DNA of 64,000 nt from Desulfosarcina widdelii (GTDB lineage Bacteria; Desulfobacterota; Desulfobacteria; Desulfobacterales; Desulfosarcinaceae). The first letter of the stretch is position 1. Each line of letters starts with the position of its first letter. The notes beneath the pieces are model-generated. The model made no database searches and had not been told where the DNA came from. It saw nothing but the letters and a program-made list of their open reading frames with translations. The DNA is taken from contig NZ_AP021875.1 of NCBI RefSeq assembly GCF_009688965.1, positions 1,054,001 to 1,118,000 on the forward strand, written 5' to 3'. Shown in pieces: positions 44,929-53,674 of this stretch. Both the position numbers and the translations under genes were made by a program.

Positions 44929-45108
44929 TTGTGAGACTGTCATTATTGCCAGGTTCGCAAAAAGTAACCAATTCCATTTTTTCGTCATTTCGGAGAAGGC
45001 CGGTGCAGGTAGTGAAGCTTTAGCGCTATCCAGTCTTTTCAATATGTTCTGGATACCGGATCAAGTCCGGCATGACGCTTCTGCGACTTTTTACGAGACC
45101 ATCATTAT
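44929..45108. repeat. intergenic palindromic element with short terminal repeats
   Basis: TCGCAAAAAGT (from about 44952) and its near-complement ACTTTTTACGA (ending about 45094) bound a 143-bp element with an inner CCGGATCAAGTCCGG palindrome, a phrase frequent in proteobacterial intergenic repeats. The outer bases repeat directly: TGTGAGACTGTCATTATT at 44929-44946 and TACGAGACCATCATTATT at 45091-45108. This resembles a target-site or decayed end duplication. It fills the gap between pfaD and the convergent regulator, so it may also separate their transcripts. Confidence 0.6.
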
Positions 45109-45671
45109 TGAGTGAGTTTGGCGACCACCGTGTCGTACAGCGCCGACATGTTGAGCCCGTGCATGTCCGGATGGCGAAGGACACTGGATGCGCTGAAATC
45201 CTTCTCAGGAATGAATTCCTCCCCGTAGGTCACCACCGTCTGGCGATTGCCGACACTTCCTCTCGGCTGAACGTCAATGACTTTGCGGATCAGATAGCGA
45301 AAGTCAGTTTGCGAATCGCTACCCGGCGATGCAAGCGGACAGAAATAGAGCCACACATCGTTTGAAAATGATTCCGAATCTTTTTTGTTCTTTCCTGAAA
45401 AATCCCAATCGAAAAAACCGTTTGATCCCAGCCAGGAAGTCACTTCGTCCAGCACTTTCCGACTGTCTGTCACCGACAGCTTGAGATGGGCCAGGAGATA
45501 TCCTCCGAAAAAAACTTTGAACAGATCCTTGAATAGATATTGGCGGGCATAGCCCGATTGCATGCCTCCCAGCGGATCGGGCGGCAGAAATGACCGGGAC
45601 CACCGTTTCCAGCGGGCCAGATTGACCTCAAGTTTTTGTGCCAGTTCCCGATTGGTATAGTAGCGAATCAT
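45105..45671 (-). CDS. MerR-like HTH transcriptional regulator, divergent from pfaA
   Basis: 188 aa. The N-terminal about 75 residues look like a MerR-type winged helix: YTNRELAQKLEVNLARWKRWSRSFLPPDP followed by SGYARQYLFKDLFKVFFGGYLL. The rest (about 90-188) is not a known effector domain by eye. The gene is divergent from the KS-AT-ACP-KR-DH megasynthase and shares a roughly 310-base control region with it, so it probably regulates the lipid locus. The start at 45671 lacks a clear Shine-Dalgarno site. A DNA-binding role is inferred from the fold only. Confidence 0.65.
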   Translation of the reverse strand: MIRYYTNRELAQKLEVNLARWKRWSRSFLPPDPLGGMQSGYARQYLFKDLFKVFFGGYLLAHLKLSVTDSRKVLDEVTSWLGSNGFFDWDFSGKNKKDSESFSNDVWLYFCPLASPGSDSQTDFRYLIRKVIDVQPRGSVGNRQTVVTYGEEFIPEKDFSASSVLRHPDMHGLNMSALYDTVVAKLTQ

Positions 45672-45845
45672 CTGGGTCCAAAATACAGGCGAAAAAGGAA
45701 ATACTTCTGTTTTTACAAATTGTTAAAATATTCAAGCGGCTCGACTTCAAACTCAAGGGCGTTACTGAGAGCTCCTGCAGGCGTCAAAGCCAACCTGATA
45801 AGTTGTTATATCTACCTAACAAGTAATTTAAAGCTTGTCAAACTC

Positions 45846-45887
45846 TTGTTTTTTAACGATCAATGAATTATATTACCTCTTTATAAT
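45846..45887 (+). promoter_or_regulatory. candidate pfaA promoter(s)
   Basis: TTGTTT (45846-45851) and TATATT (45869-45874) are 17 bases apart, a sigma70-like pair. A second perfect -10, TATAAT, lies at 45882-45887 without a good -35. The region 45672-45981 is markedly AT-richer than its surroundings and contains no gene. Start sites near 45881 or 45894 would leave about a 90-100-base leader before the chosen pfaA start. Confidence 0.45.
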
Positions 45888-45981
45888 CCATATGGACAAA
45901 AACCGGATTATAGGACTGAAAATCCCTATCGATTTTCGGTTTCCGGGAAAACGCATATCAGGCATCTTTCGACTTTTACCC

Positions 45982-48900
45982 ATGAATAAGAAACCATACC
46001 AGCAGCCGGTGGCTATCATCGGCATGGGCGGCATGTTTGCCGGATCGGCCAATGTAAAAGATTACTGGCGGGTTCTGCTCAACGGAGTCGACTGCATCAG
46101 CGATCCGCCGGCCAGCCACAAGCCGTTGAACGATTATTTGGACGGCGACCCCAAACGTCCCGACCACATCTACTGCAACCGTGGCGGGTTTCTGCCCGAA
46201 ATGCCCTTTGACCCCACGGAATTCGGCATCCCCCCGGCAGCTCTGGAGGCCACCGACACGTCCCAGTTGCTGGGCCTGGTTGCCGCCAAAATGGCCCTGA
46301 CCGACGCCGGCTACGGCGATGACCGCGATTACGACCGGGAGCACACCTCGGTAATCTTAGGGGTTACCGGTACGCAGGAATTGGTCATCTCCCTCGGTTC
46401 GCGCCTGGGGCACCCTTACTGGCGCAGGTCTTTAGAAGGCAAAGGCCTCAGCGACGAGCAGAAGAAATCGATTCTCGATGACATTGCCGACAGTTATGTT
46501 CCCTGGCAGGAAAATTCCTTTCCCGGCCTTTTGGGCAATGTGGTGGCTGGAAGGATCTGCAACCGACTGAACCTGGGCGGCACCAATTGCGTGGTGGATG
46601 CCGCTTGCGCCAGCAGCATGGGCGCCATCCATTTGGCTTTGATGGAGCTTGCCGCCGGCAAGAGCGAAATGGTCGTCACCGGCGGCGTCGATACCATCAA
46701 CGACATCTTCATGCACATGTGCTTTTCGAAAACCGGCGTTCTGTCCCACACCGGTGACGCTCGTCCCTTTTCCGCCGACGCCGACGGTACGGTGCTGGGC
46801 GAGGGCATCGGCATCCTGGTTCTCAAGCGCCTTGAGGACGCCCAACGCGACGGCGACCGCATTTATGCCCTCATTCGCGGAATCGGCTCCTCCAGTGACG
46901 GCAAATCCCAGAGCATTTATGCACCGCGCGCCGAAGGACAGATGCGTGCGCTTGCCGAGGCATACCGCAATGCGGGCATTGACCCGGAAACGGTTGCACT
47001 GGTGGAAGCCCACGGCACCGGTACACGGGTGGGAGATCAGGTGGAGTTCACCGCCTTGAAAAACGTGTTCGGTACTGCCACGCCCAACGGCAACCGCTGC
47101 GCGCTGGGATCTGTAAAATCCATGATCGGTCACACCAAGGCCGCCGCCGGCGCTGCGGGACTGATCAAATCGGCCCTTTCCCTGTATAACAAGGTGTTGC
47201 CGCCCACGATCAAGGCCGATTCGCCGGACCCCAAACTGGGAATCGAATCCAGTCCCTTTTACCTGAACACCGTCGCCCGGCCCTGGTTTTCTAAAAACGG
47301 TACACCCCGGAGAGGCGGGGTCAGTTCCTTCGGCTTCGGTGGCAGCAATTTCCATGTGGTGCTCGAAGAGTATGCGCCGGATAAAAAAGAGATTGCCTGG
47401 GATGGCTCCGTTGAAATCCTGGCCTTTTCTGGAAGCGACGCCGACGCTATCATCGGGAAGTTGAAAGACTTGGACCACCAACTGAAAGATGAAACGACGA
47501 CCGCCCAACTGGCCCGTATGGCCCAGTCCTTGAGGCATCGTTTTTCATCTGCGGACCTTTTCCGGCTGGTTACGGTAATCGATACCGCCCTTGGGTCCCG
47601 ACCGATTCGAAAACGCCTGGACGAAGCCCTTGGCATCGTTGCCGGCGGCCAGTCCAAAAGCGTGCCCTCGTCCGGCATCTATTTCCATACGGGAGGCAGT
47701 TCCGCCGGAAAAATCGCCTTTCTCTTTCCGGGCCAGGGAAGCCAGTATCCGTATATGGGCAGGGACCTGGTCTGCCTTTTCCCCGATGCCATGGGTGCCA
47801 TTGAAACCGCCAACACACATTGCGACCTCGATGCTCCGCTGTGGGAACTGCTTTTTCCGCGCCCCGCCTTAGATAAAGAACAGAAGCGTTTCCAGGTCGA
47901 GGCCCTTCGCCGGACCGATGTGGCGCAGCCGGCCATCGGATCGGTCAGCCTGGCCATGCTGAGCATTCTCGAATTTTTCAACCTGCGGCCCGACGCCGTC
48001 TGTGGGCACAGCTACGGTGAATTGCCTGCCCTGTATACCGCCGGTCGCATTGATCGAAAAACGCTTCAGCATCTCAGCGCCTTGCGCGGCCGTTTGATGG
48101 CAGAGGCCGGGCGTGGCGGCGATGCGGGCAGCATGCTGGCAGTAAAGGCCCCTGCCGACGAATTGGAGCAGGTGGTCAAGCAGCATCCCGACGTGGTGGT
48201 GGCCAATGTCAACAGCCCCGACCAGGGAGTGCTGTCCGGACCGACAACAGCCATCGATGCGGCAAAAGCCGATTGCAACGCGAAAGGCTATCGCAGTGTT
48301 GCCCTGCCGGTTGCCGCGGCCTTTCACAGCCCGATAGTGGCCGACGCCGCACGGACTTTCTCCCACGCACTCGAGTCCATCGCTTTTACAACGGGAAAGA
48401 TACCGGTCTATGCCAATGCGACGGCAGAGCCGTATCCAGACGACCCGCAGGCCGGTATCGAATTGCTGGGCCGACAGATGACATCGTCGGTACAGTTTCA
48501 GCGCACCGTCGAACAACTTTACGCATCGGGTGTCCGCACCTTCATCGAGGTGGGTCCTAAAACTGTACTCAGCGGACTGGTTCGCGCCACACTCAAAATG
48601 GACGACGTCTCGGTCGTCCCCCTGGACCGCTCCGCCGGAAAAGCCTCGGGAATATTAGACCTGGCCCATGCCATTGGCCAACTGGCCGCTTTTGGCGTCG
48701 GTCTCGATCTCACCCGCTGGGAAAAGGAAGCGCCTGCTTCCCGGAAACAAAAGATGGTCATTCCGCTTTCAGGGGCCAATTATCGGTCTCCCCGAAAAAC
48801 ACAACCGAAATCCGAAACGAGAGAAGCGGTTCGCCCTACCCCCGTCCGTAGCGCCCCTTCCGCTTCGCCACAACCCCCAGAGACCTCTTCAAACAGCCAA

Positions 48901-51900
48901 ACGACCATGCGATCAGCCGAAAAAAACAATCATTTCAAAACAGCAGCCGGCTATCCGCCAGCTTCGACCGGACCAACGCAGCCGCCGGATTCAACGACTA
49001 TGGACAACACGCTGGCCATCGTCCGGCAGGGACTCGCCTCCATGCAATCGCTGCAGGAACAGACGGCCCTGGCCCACCAGAAATTTCTGGAGGCCCAGGC
49101 CCAGGCCAGTCGAACCCTTCAGGAGATGATGCAAAGCGCCCGCCTGGCCGCCGGATTACCTCCCAACGAAACGGGCGTGCCCGTCGCTGAACAAACGCCT
49201 TTGCCGGTGTACACCCAACCCGTTTCGCCGCAACCACCGCCTGAACCGCTGCCTGTGACGCCGGTGGTGCCGGCAACCTCTGCTGCCAGTGCACCGCCTG
49301 CAGAGCCGGCCATCGTAACGACACCGGCCGTTGCCCGCACACAAAATATCGAACTAAAACCGGAACCCGCATCCAAATCGAATGCAAAAATGGATGGTTC
49401 CGACACCGTGGCAACCACCCTGTTGTCTGTGGTGTCCGAACTGACCGGCTATCCCGTCGATATGCTGGGGCTGGAAATGGACATCGAGGCCGATCTGGGC
49501 ATCGACTCCATCAAACGGGTGGAGATCCTTTCTGCCATGGAAGAACGCATGCCCCAACTGCCCCAGGTCACCCCCGACATGGTCGGCAGTCTCAAAACCC
49601 TGGGGCAGATCTGCGATTTTCTGGCCGCCGAAGAGACCAGCTCTTCTTCCGTTGAAAACTCGTGTCAAACGCCCGAAGCCTCCAATTCAGATGCGGATGC
49701 GGCCGTCGCCGTTCAAAATACCCTGTTGTCCGTGGTGTCCGAACTGACCGGCTATCCCGTCGATATGCTGGGGCTGGAAATGGACATCGAGGCCGATCTG
49801 GGCATCGACTCCATCAAACGGGTGGAGATCCTTTCTGCCATGGAAGAACGCATGCCCCAACTGCCCCAGGTCACCCCCGACATGGTCGGCAGTCTCAAAA
49901 CCCTGGGGCAGATCTGCTATTTTCTGGCCGCCGAAGAGACCAGCTCTTCTTCCGTTGAAAACTCGTGTCAAACGCCCGAAGCCTCCAATTCAGATGCGGA
50001 TGCGGCCGTCGCCGTTCAAAATACCCTGTTGTCCGTGGTGTCCGAACTGACCGGCTATCCCGTCGATATGCTGGGACTGGAAATGGACATCGAGGCCGAT
50101 CTGGGCATCGACTCCATCAAACGGGTGGAGATCCTTTCTGCCATGGAAGAAAGGATGCCCCAACTGCCCCAGGTCACCCCCGACATGGTCGGCAGCCTCA
50201 AAACCCTGGGGCAGATCTGCGATTTTCTGGCCGGAGGAGGGTCTGCAATTGCAGCGCAGCTGGAACCGGCAATACCGCAGCCTGTCACGTCTGAACCCAA
50301 CACAACGTCCATCGAGATTCCCCGGCAGATCGTCGATGTGGTGGTCCTGCCGGAACAATCCGGCCGCAAGCTTCGCATCGCGGCGGGTCGATGGATCGGT
50401 GTACTCGACGACAAAACCGACTTCGTCAAAGCTGTCGTCCGTTGCCTGGAAAAATCCGATTTTTCATGCCGTATGTTGGACAAGGACCAGATTGCCGATG
50501 CTTCGAACCTGTCCGGTCTGACGGGGCTGATCCTCTGCGAGGGAACCGATCCGGAAACCGCATTTCTGGCGGCAAAAGCCGCTGCGGCGAAATTGTCGGA
50601 TGCCGCTTTAACAGGAGATGCCTTTTTTGCGGCCATTACCCGCCTGGACGGCGCCTTCGGATTTACCGGCAATCCTTTCGACCATGCCGAACAGGGCGCC
50701 CTGGCCGGCCTGGTCAAGACCGCCCGGCTGGAATGGCCGTCTGTCGCCTGCCGGGTGCTGGACATTTCACCGGATTTTAACGACATAGAGCTGGCTGCAG
50801 AACGAGCCGTAGCCGAACTGTTGACTGTAAGCCCACAAGACCCGGTTGAGATCGGCCTGTTTCCCGGAAAGCGTGTGACGCTGCAGCCGGTACCCGCCGA
50901 AACCTCCGACGGCATCCTCGATTTGAAATCATCCGACGTTGTGGCAATTACCGGCGGCGCCCGGGGTGTGACCGCCGCCTGTGCCCTTGCTCTGGCCCAT
51001 GCCAGCGGTGCCGCCATTGCACTGATCGGGCGTTCACCGGCGCCCTTCCAGGTGCCTTCCTGGCTGGCTGGCATCCAAGACGAAGCGGCCATGAAAAAAG
51101 CCATCGTCAACCATGCGTTTGCCGATGCGCAGCCGACCCCCAAGGAACTGGAAGCCGAATTTAAACGGCAAAAGGCCAATCAGGCCATTGCCGGTATCCT
51201 CCAGCACCTTGCAGACGCAGGTGTTCAGGCCGCCTATTTCAGCGCCGACGTGACCCGCGCAGAGGGGTTGAAGTCCGCCTTCTCTAAAATCCGAAAGAAT
51301 CTGGGACAGATCTCAGCGGTCATCCACGGTGCCGGTGTGCTCCATGATCGCCTGATCGTGGACAAATCCCCGGAGCAGTTCCGCCAAGTCTATAGTACCA
51401 AAGTACAGGGATTCAAAAACCTTATCGAAGTTACCGCGTCAGACCGGCTGCGCCATCTGGTGCTGTTTTCGTCGGTCAGTGCCCGCACGGGCAACACCGG
51501 ACAGTGCGACTACGCCATGGCCAACGAGGTGCTCAACAAGATGGCCCGGGTGGTGGCGCAACAGCGCCCTGATTGCCGCGTCAGCGCCATCAACTGGGGG
51601 CCGTGGGACGGCGGCATGGTGACGCCTTCCTTAAAAAAGGCCTTCCAGGAACAGCACATCGATCTGATTCCGGTCGAAGCCGGCGCCGATTTCATGGTGG
51701 CCGAAATGAAAAACGCCGATCCCGCACCGGTGGAGGTGCTCATCGGCAGCATGCTCGAAACGCCGTCTGTTGAGGATGAAGCCAATGAAACTGCCATGGG
51801 CCTTCTGGAGCGGCGTGAACTGGATCTGCTGCGCTATCCGGTGTTAGCCTCCCACGTCATCGGCGGCAAGCCGGTGGTCCCCTTTGCCCTGATCGGCGAG

Positions 51901-52671
51901 TGGATTGGCCACGGCGCGGTGAAGGAGAATCCCGGTTTTACCCTGCACGGCATCGACGACTTCCGCCTGCTCAGCGGCATCCGAATCGAACAGGAAAAAA
52001 AGCTGGTCCGTCTTCTGGCAGGAAAGGCCCGAAAAAACGGGAATGGATGGCATGTGGCCGTGGAACTGCGCAACGGTGTAAAAAACGGCAAGGACGTGAT
52101 TCACTCGCGTGCCCGGGCGTTGCTGGTGGACCGGCTTCCCGATGCCCCGACCTACAAGGGCAATGGGAAAAACGGCAGCCGCCCCTACCCCAGGGATCTG
52201 GATGCCGTCTACGGCGAAATTTTATTCCACGGCGACCAACTGCGGGCCATCCAACATATCGAGGCCTATTCCGACCACGGCATGACGGCCCGATTGACCG
52301 GCGCCCCCAAACCCGAGGCCTGGATGCAGGACCCCATCCGCGAGCGCTGGACAGCCGATCCCATGGTGCTGGACGGAGCTTTTCAGATGGCCATTGTCTG
52401 GTGTTTCGAGCAGACCGGCAGCGTCTGCCTGCCCAGCTATGCCCAATCCTATCGCCAATACCGCCCGTCCTTTCCCGAATCCGGAGTGACGGCCGTGATG
52501 ACGGTGACCCGTCACACCCACCGCAAGATGGTGGCCGACTTCACCTTTCTGGATGCCGACGAACAGATCATAGCTACTCTTACGGGCTACGAGGCGACGG
52601 TGGACCAGGCCCTCATCCATGCCTTCAGGAATAACACGCAAACATCTGTTATCCAGGAAAATCGATCATGA
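45982..52671 (+). CDS. pfaA: PUFA-synthase-like megasynthase, KS-AT-ACPx3-KR-DH (PfaA/Pfa2-like)
   Basis: 2229 aa from ATG 45982, chosen because the ketosynthase starts at once (QPVAIIGMGG); the frame is open to 45835 but the extra residues are not KS-like. KS (about 1-465): Cys209, His344, His384. Malonyl-type AT (about 575-900): FPGQGSQY, Ser677 in GHSYGE. Pro/Ala/Gln-rich linker (about 935-1135). Three ACPs (about 1140-1420), phosphopantetheine serines 1176, 1277 and 1378 in GIDSIK, units exactly 101 aa apart and almost identical. KR (about 1640-1900): VVAITGGARGVT, Tyr1844. C-terminal PKS-type DH with His1958 in HxxxGxxxxP and Asp2131. This is the Pfa2 layout of myxobacteria. No phosphopantetheinyl transferase gene is nearby. 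Confidence 0.93.
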   Translation: MNKKPYQQPVAIIGMGGMFAGSANVKDYWRVLLNGVDCISDPPASHKPLNDYLDGDPKRPDHIYCNRGGFLPEMPFDPTEFGIPPAALEATDTSQLLGLVAAKMALTDAGYGDDRDYDREHTSVILGVTGTQELVISLGSRLGHPYWRRSLEGKGLSDEQKKSILDDIADSYVPWQENSFPGLLGNVVAGRICNRLNLGGTNCVVDAACASSMGAIHLALMELAAGKSEMVVTGGVDTINDIFMHMCFSKTGVLSHTGDARPFSADADGTVLGEGIGILVLKRLEDAQRDGDRIYALIRGIGSSSDGKSQSIYAPRAEGQMRALAEAYRNAGIDPETVALVEAHGTGTRVGDQVEFTALKNVFGTATPNGNRCALGSVKSMIGHTKAAAGAAGLIKSALSLYNKVLPPTIKADSPDPKLGIESSPFYLNTVARPWFSKNGTPRRGGVSSFGFGGSNFHVVLEEYAPDKKEIAWDGSVEILAFSGSDADAIIGKLKDLDHQLKDETTTAQLARMAQSLRHRFSSADLFRLVTVIDTALGSRPIRKRLDEALGIVAGGQSKSVPSSGIYFHTGGSSAGKIAFLFPGQGSQYPYMGRDLVCLFPDAMGAIETANTHCDLDAPLWELLFPRPALDKEQKRFQVEALRRTDVAQPAIGSVSLAMLSILEFFNLRPDAVCGHSYGELPALYTAGRIDRKTLQHLSALRGRLMAEAGRGGDAGSMLAVKAPADELEQVVKQHPDVVVANVNSPDQGVLSGPTTAIDAAKADCNAKGYRSVALPVAAAFHSPIVADAARTFSHALESIAFTTGKIPVYANATAEPYPDDPQAGIELLGRQMTSSVQFQRTVEQLYASGVRTFIEVGPKTVLSGLVRATLKMDDVSVVPLDRSAGKASGILDLAHAIGQLAAFGVGLDLTRWEKEAPASRKQKMVIPLSGANYRSPRKTQPKSETREAVRPTPVRSAPSASPQPPETSSNSQTTMRSAEKNNHFKTAAGYPPASTGPTQPPDSTTMDNTLAIVRQGLASMQSLQEQTALAHQKFLEAQAQASRTLQEMMQSARLAAGLPPNETGVPVAEQTPLPVYTQPVSPQPPPEPLPVTPVVPATSAASAPPAEPAIVTTPAVARTQNIELKPEPASKSNAKMDGSDTVATTLLSVVSELTGYPVDMLGLEMDIEADLGIDSIKRVEILSAMEERMPQLPQVTPDMVGSLKTLGQICDFLAAEETSSSSVENSCQTPEASNSDADAAVAVQNTLLSVVSELTGYPVDMLGLEMDIEADLGIDSIKRVEILSAMEERMPQLPQVTPDMVGSLKTLGQICYFLAAEETSSSSVENSCQTPEASNSDADAAVAVQNTLLSVVSELTGYPVDMLGLEMDIEADLGIDSIKRVEILSAMEERMPQLPQVTPDMVGSLKTLGQICDFLAGGGSAIAAQLEPAIPQPVTSEPNTTSIEIPRQIVDVVVLPEQSGRKLRIAAGRWIGVLDDKTDFVKAVVRCLEKSDFSCRMLDKDQIADASNLSGLTGLILCEGTDPETAFLAAKAAAAKLSDAALTGDAFFAAITRLDGAFGFTGNPFDHAEQGALAGLVKTARLEWPSVACRVLDISPDFNDIELAAERAVAELLTVSPQDPVEIGLFPGKRVTLQPVPAETSDGILDLKSSDVVAITGGARGVTAACALALAHASGAAIALIGRSPAPFQVPSWLAGIQDEAAMKKAIVNHAFADAQPTPKELEAEFKRQKANQAIAGILQHLADAGVQAAYFSADVTRAEGLKSAFSKIRKNLGQISAVIHGAGVLHDRLIVDKSPEQFRQVYSTKVQGFKNLIEVTASDRLRHLVLFSSVSARTGNTGQCDYAMANEVLNKMARVVAQQRPDCRVSAINWGPWDGGMVTPSLKKAFQEQHIDLIPVEAGADFMVAEMKNADPAPVEVLIGSMLETPSVEDEANETAMGLLERRELDLLRYPVLASHVIGGKPVVPFALIGEWIGHGAVKENPGFTLHGIDDFRLLSGIRIEQEKKLVRLLAGKARKNGNGWHVAVELRNGVKNGKDVIHSRARALLVDRLPDAPTYKGNGKNGSRPYPRDLDAVYGEILFHGDQLRAIQHIEAYSDHGMTARLTGAPKPEAWMQDPIRERWTADPMVLDGAFQMAIVWCFEQTGSVCLPSYAQSYRQYRPSFPESGVTAVMTVTRHTHRKMVADFTFLDADEQIIATLTGYEATVDQALIHAFRNNTQTSVIQENRS
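49420..50235 (+). repeat. three near-identical tandem ACP-coding repeats (303-bp period)
   Basis: The three ACP units repeat with a strict 303-base period, and even the Ser/Glu/Ala-rich linkers between units 1-2 and 2-3 are identical at the DNA level. Only a few base changes are visible, such as one Tyr for Asp codon near 49918. Such identity points to recent duplication or ongoing gene conversion, so copy number may vary among strains or be mis-assembled. Confidence 0.9.
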
Positions 52672-53381
52672 TAAAACTGCCGATCAAAAACAACCGTGAA
52701 ACCTACACGGTCAATCCCGGCAAACTGATCGCCCTGGGTCTGAATTACCACGCCCACATCGCCGAAAGCGTTTCGGTGAAGGTCAAAGGGTTCACGACAG
52801 AGGTCCCCCCGGAACCGCTGCTTTTTCCCAAGACGCCCAATGTTCTTGTCGGACCGGACGCACCCATCGTAATACCTGCGTTTTTAAAAGAGTATGGATT
52901 CGACGAACTGCGGACCGATTACGAGGCGGAACTGGCCGTGATCATCGGCCGGCGCTGCAAAAACGTACCGGAAGCCGACGCCATGGACTGCGTGCTGGGT
53001 TACACCTGTATGAACGACGTCAGCCAGCGAAACATCCAAAACGGTGATCGCACCGGATGGTTCCGGGGAAAATCCCTGGACACCTTCGGCCCGATAGGAC
53101 CGTTGGTGGTATTGGCCAAGGACCTGCCCGACCCACAGAATCTGCAGATCCGCTGCCGGCTCAACGGTAAAACCGTGCAAGAAGGGCATACCAGCCAGAT
53201 GATCTTCACGATTCCCGAGATCATCGCCTTTGTTTCTAAAAATTTCACCCTCGAGGTCGGGGACATCATTCTCACCGGCACACCGTCAGGGGTAGGTCCG
53301 CTGCACCACGGAGACAGCGTCGAAGTGGAGATCGAAGAGATCGGTGTTCTGAAAAACACGGTCATCGACGAAACGCGCTGA
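52668..53381 (+). CDS. fumarylacetoacetate hydrolase (FAH) family protein
   Basis: 237 aa. The C-terminal FAH fold is complete: GLNYHAHIAES, DYEAELAVIIGRRCKNV (E-x-E metal site), GYTCMNDVSQRNIQ, WFRGKSLDTFGPIGP and ILTGTPSGVGPLHHGDSVEVEIE. Family members cleave C-C bonds of 1,3-diketones or acylpyruvates, or decarboxylate oxaloacetate. The start overlaps the megasynthase stop (ATGA), so the two are translated together. That is an unusual partner for a PUFA-type synthase and suggests a role on a diketo product or on precursor or side products. A strong hairpin terminator follows 42 bases later, closing the operon. Confidence 0.9.
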   Translation: MIKLPIKNNRETYTVNPGKLIALGLNYHAHIAESVSVKVKGFTTEVPPEPLLFPKTPNVLVGPDAPIVIPAFLKEYGFDELRTDYEAELAVIIGRRCKNVPEADAMDCVLGYTCMNDVSQRNIQNGDRTGWFRGKSLDTFGPIGPLVVLAKDLPDPQNLQIRCRLNGKTVQEGHTSQMIFTIPEIIAFVSKNFTLEVGDIILTGTPSGVGPLHHGDSVEVEIEEIGVLKNTVIDETR

Positions 53382-53423
53382 TTTCAACTGAACGCAACCT
53401 TTTTGATTTCATTACCAAAAAAC

Positions 53424-53475
53424 AAGCGCCCCATTGGTTGATGATCTACCAATGGGGCGCTTATGTTTCTTTTTT
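53424..53475 (+). terminator. Rho-independent terminator after the pfaA-FAH operon
   Basis: AAGCGCCCCATTGG (53424-53437) pairs with CCAATGGGGCGCTT (53449-53462), a perfect 14-bp stem with an 11-base loop, followed by a T-rich run (ATGTTTCTTTTTT). The next gene (serA) is convergent. Downstream, 53500-53660 contains only degenerate repeat-like sequence (TTCCCATGCTCCGCG, CATGCGGGGCATG) and no gene. Confidence 0.88.
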
Positions 53476-53674
53476 GCGCGGATATCTATTAAGCTTTAGT
53501 GTCTGGTTCCCATGCTCCGCGTAAGAACCCATAGCCTGCTACCGTAAAAGAATGCTCCCATGCGGGGCATGTGAAGGCTATGAATTCCCCTCTTGCGGGA
53601 ATGACATGTCCGGTGACTTTTTGCGAGCCTGTCGACCGCTCAACAATACCATTTCGTTGTTCACCTACCTCCGA

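Noticed and set aside
45835..45981. N-terminal extension of the ACP megasynthase to 45835
   Set aside because: The first 49 residues are not ketosynthase-like and include the promoter-like TATAAT region; ATG 45982 puts the KS start correctly.
49420..50235. Tandem repeat as a CRISPR or satellite
   Set aside because: The 303-base period is in frame and encodes three ACP domains with the GIDSIK serine; it is protein-coding.
50055..51179. 374-codon minus-strand frame opposite the ACP/KR part of the megasynthase
   Set aside because: Ser/Ala/Arg-rich shadow; the plus-strand frame has convincing ACP and KR motifs.
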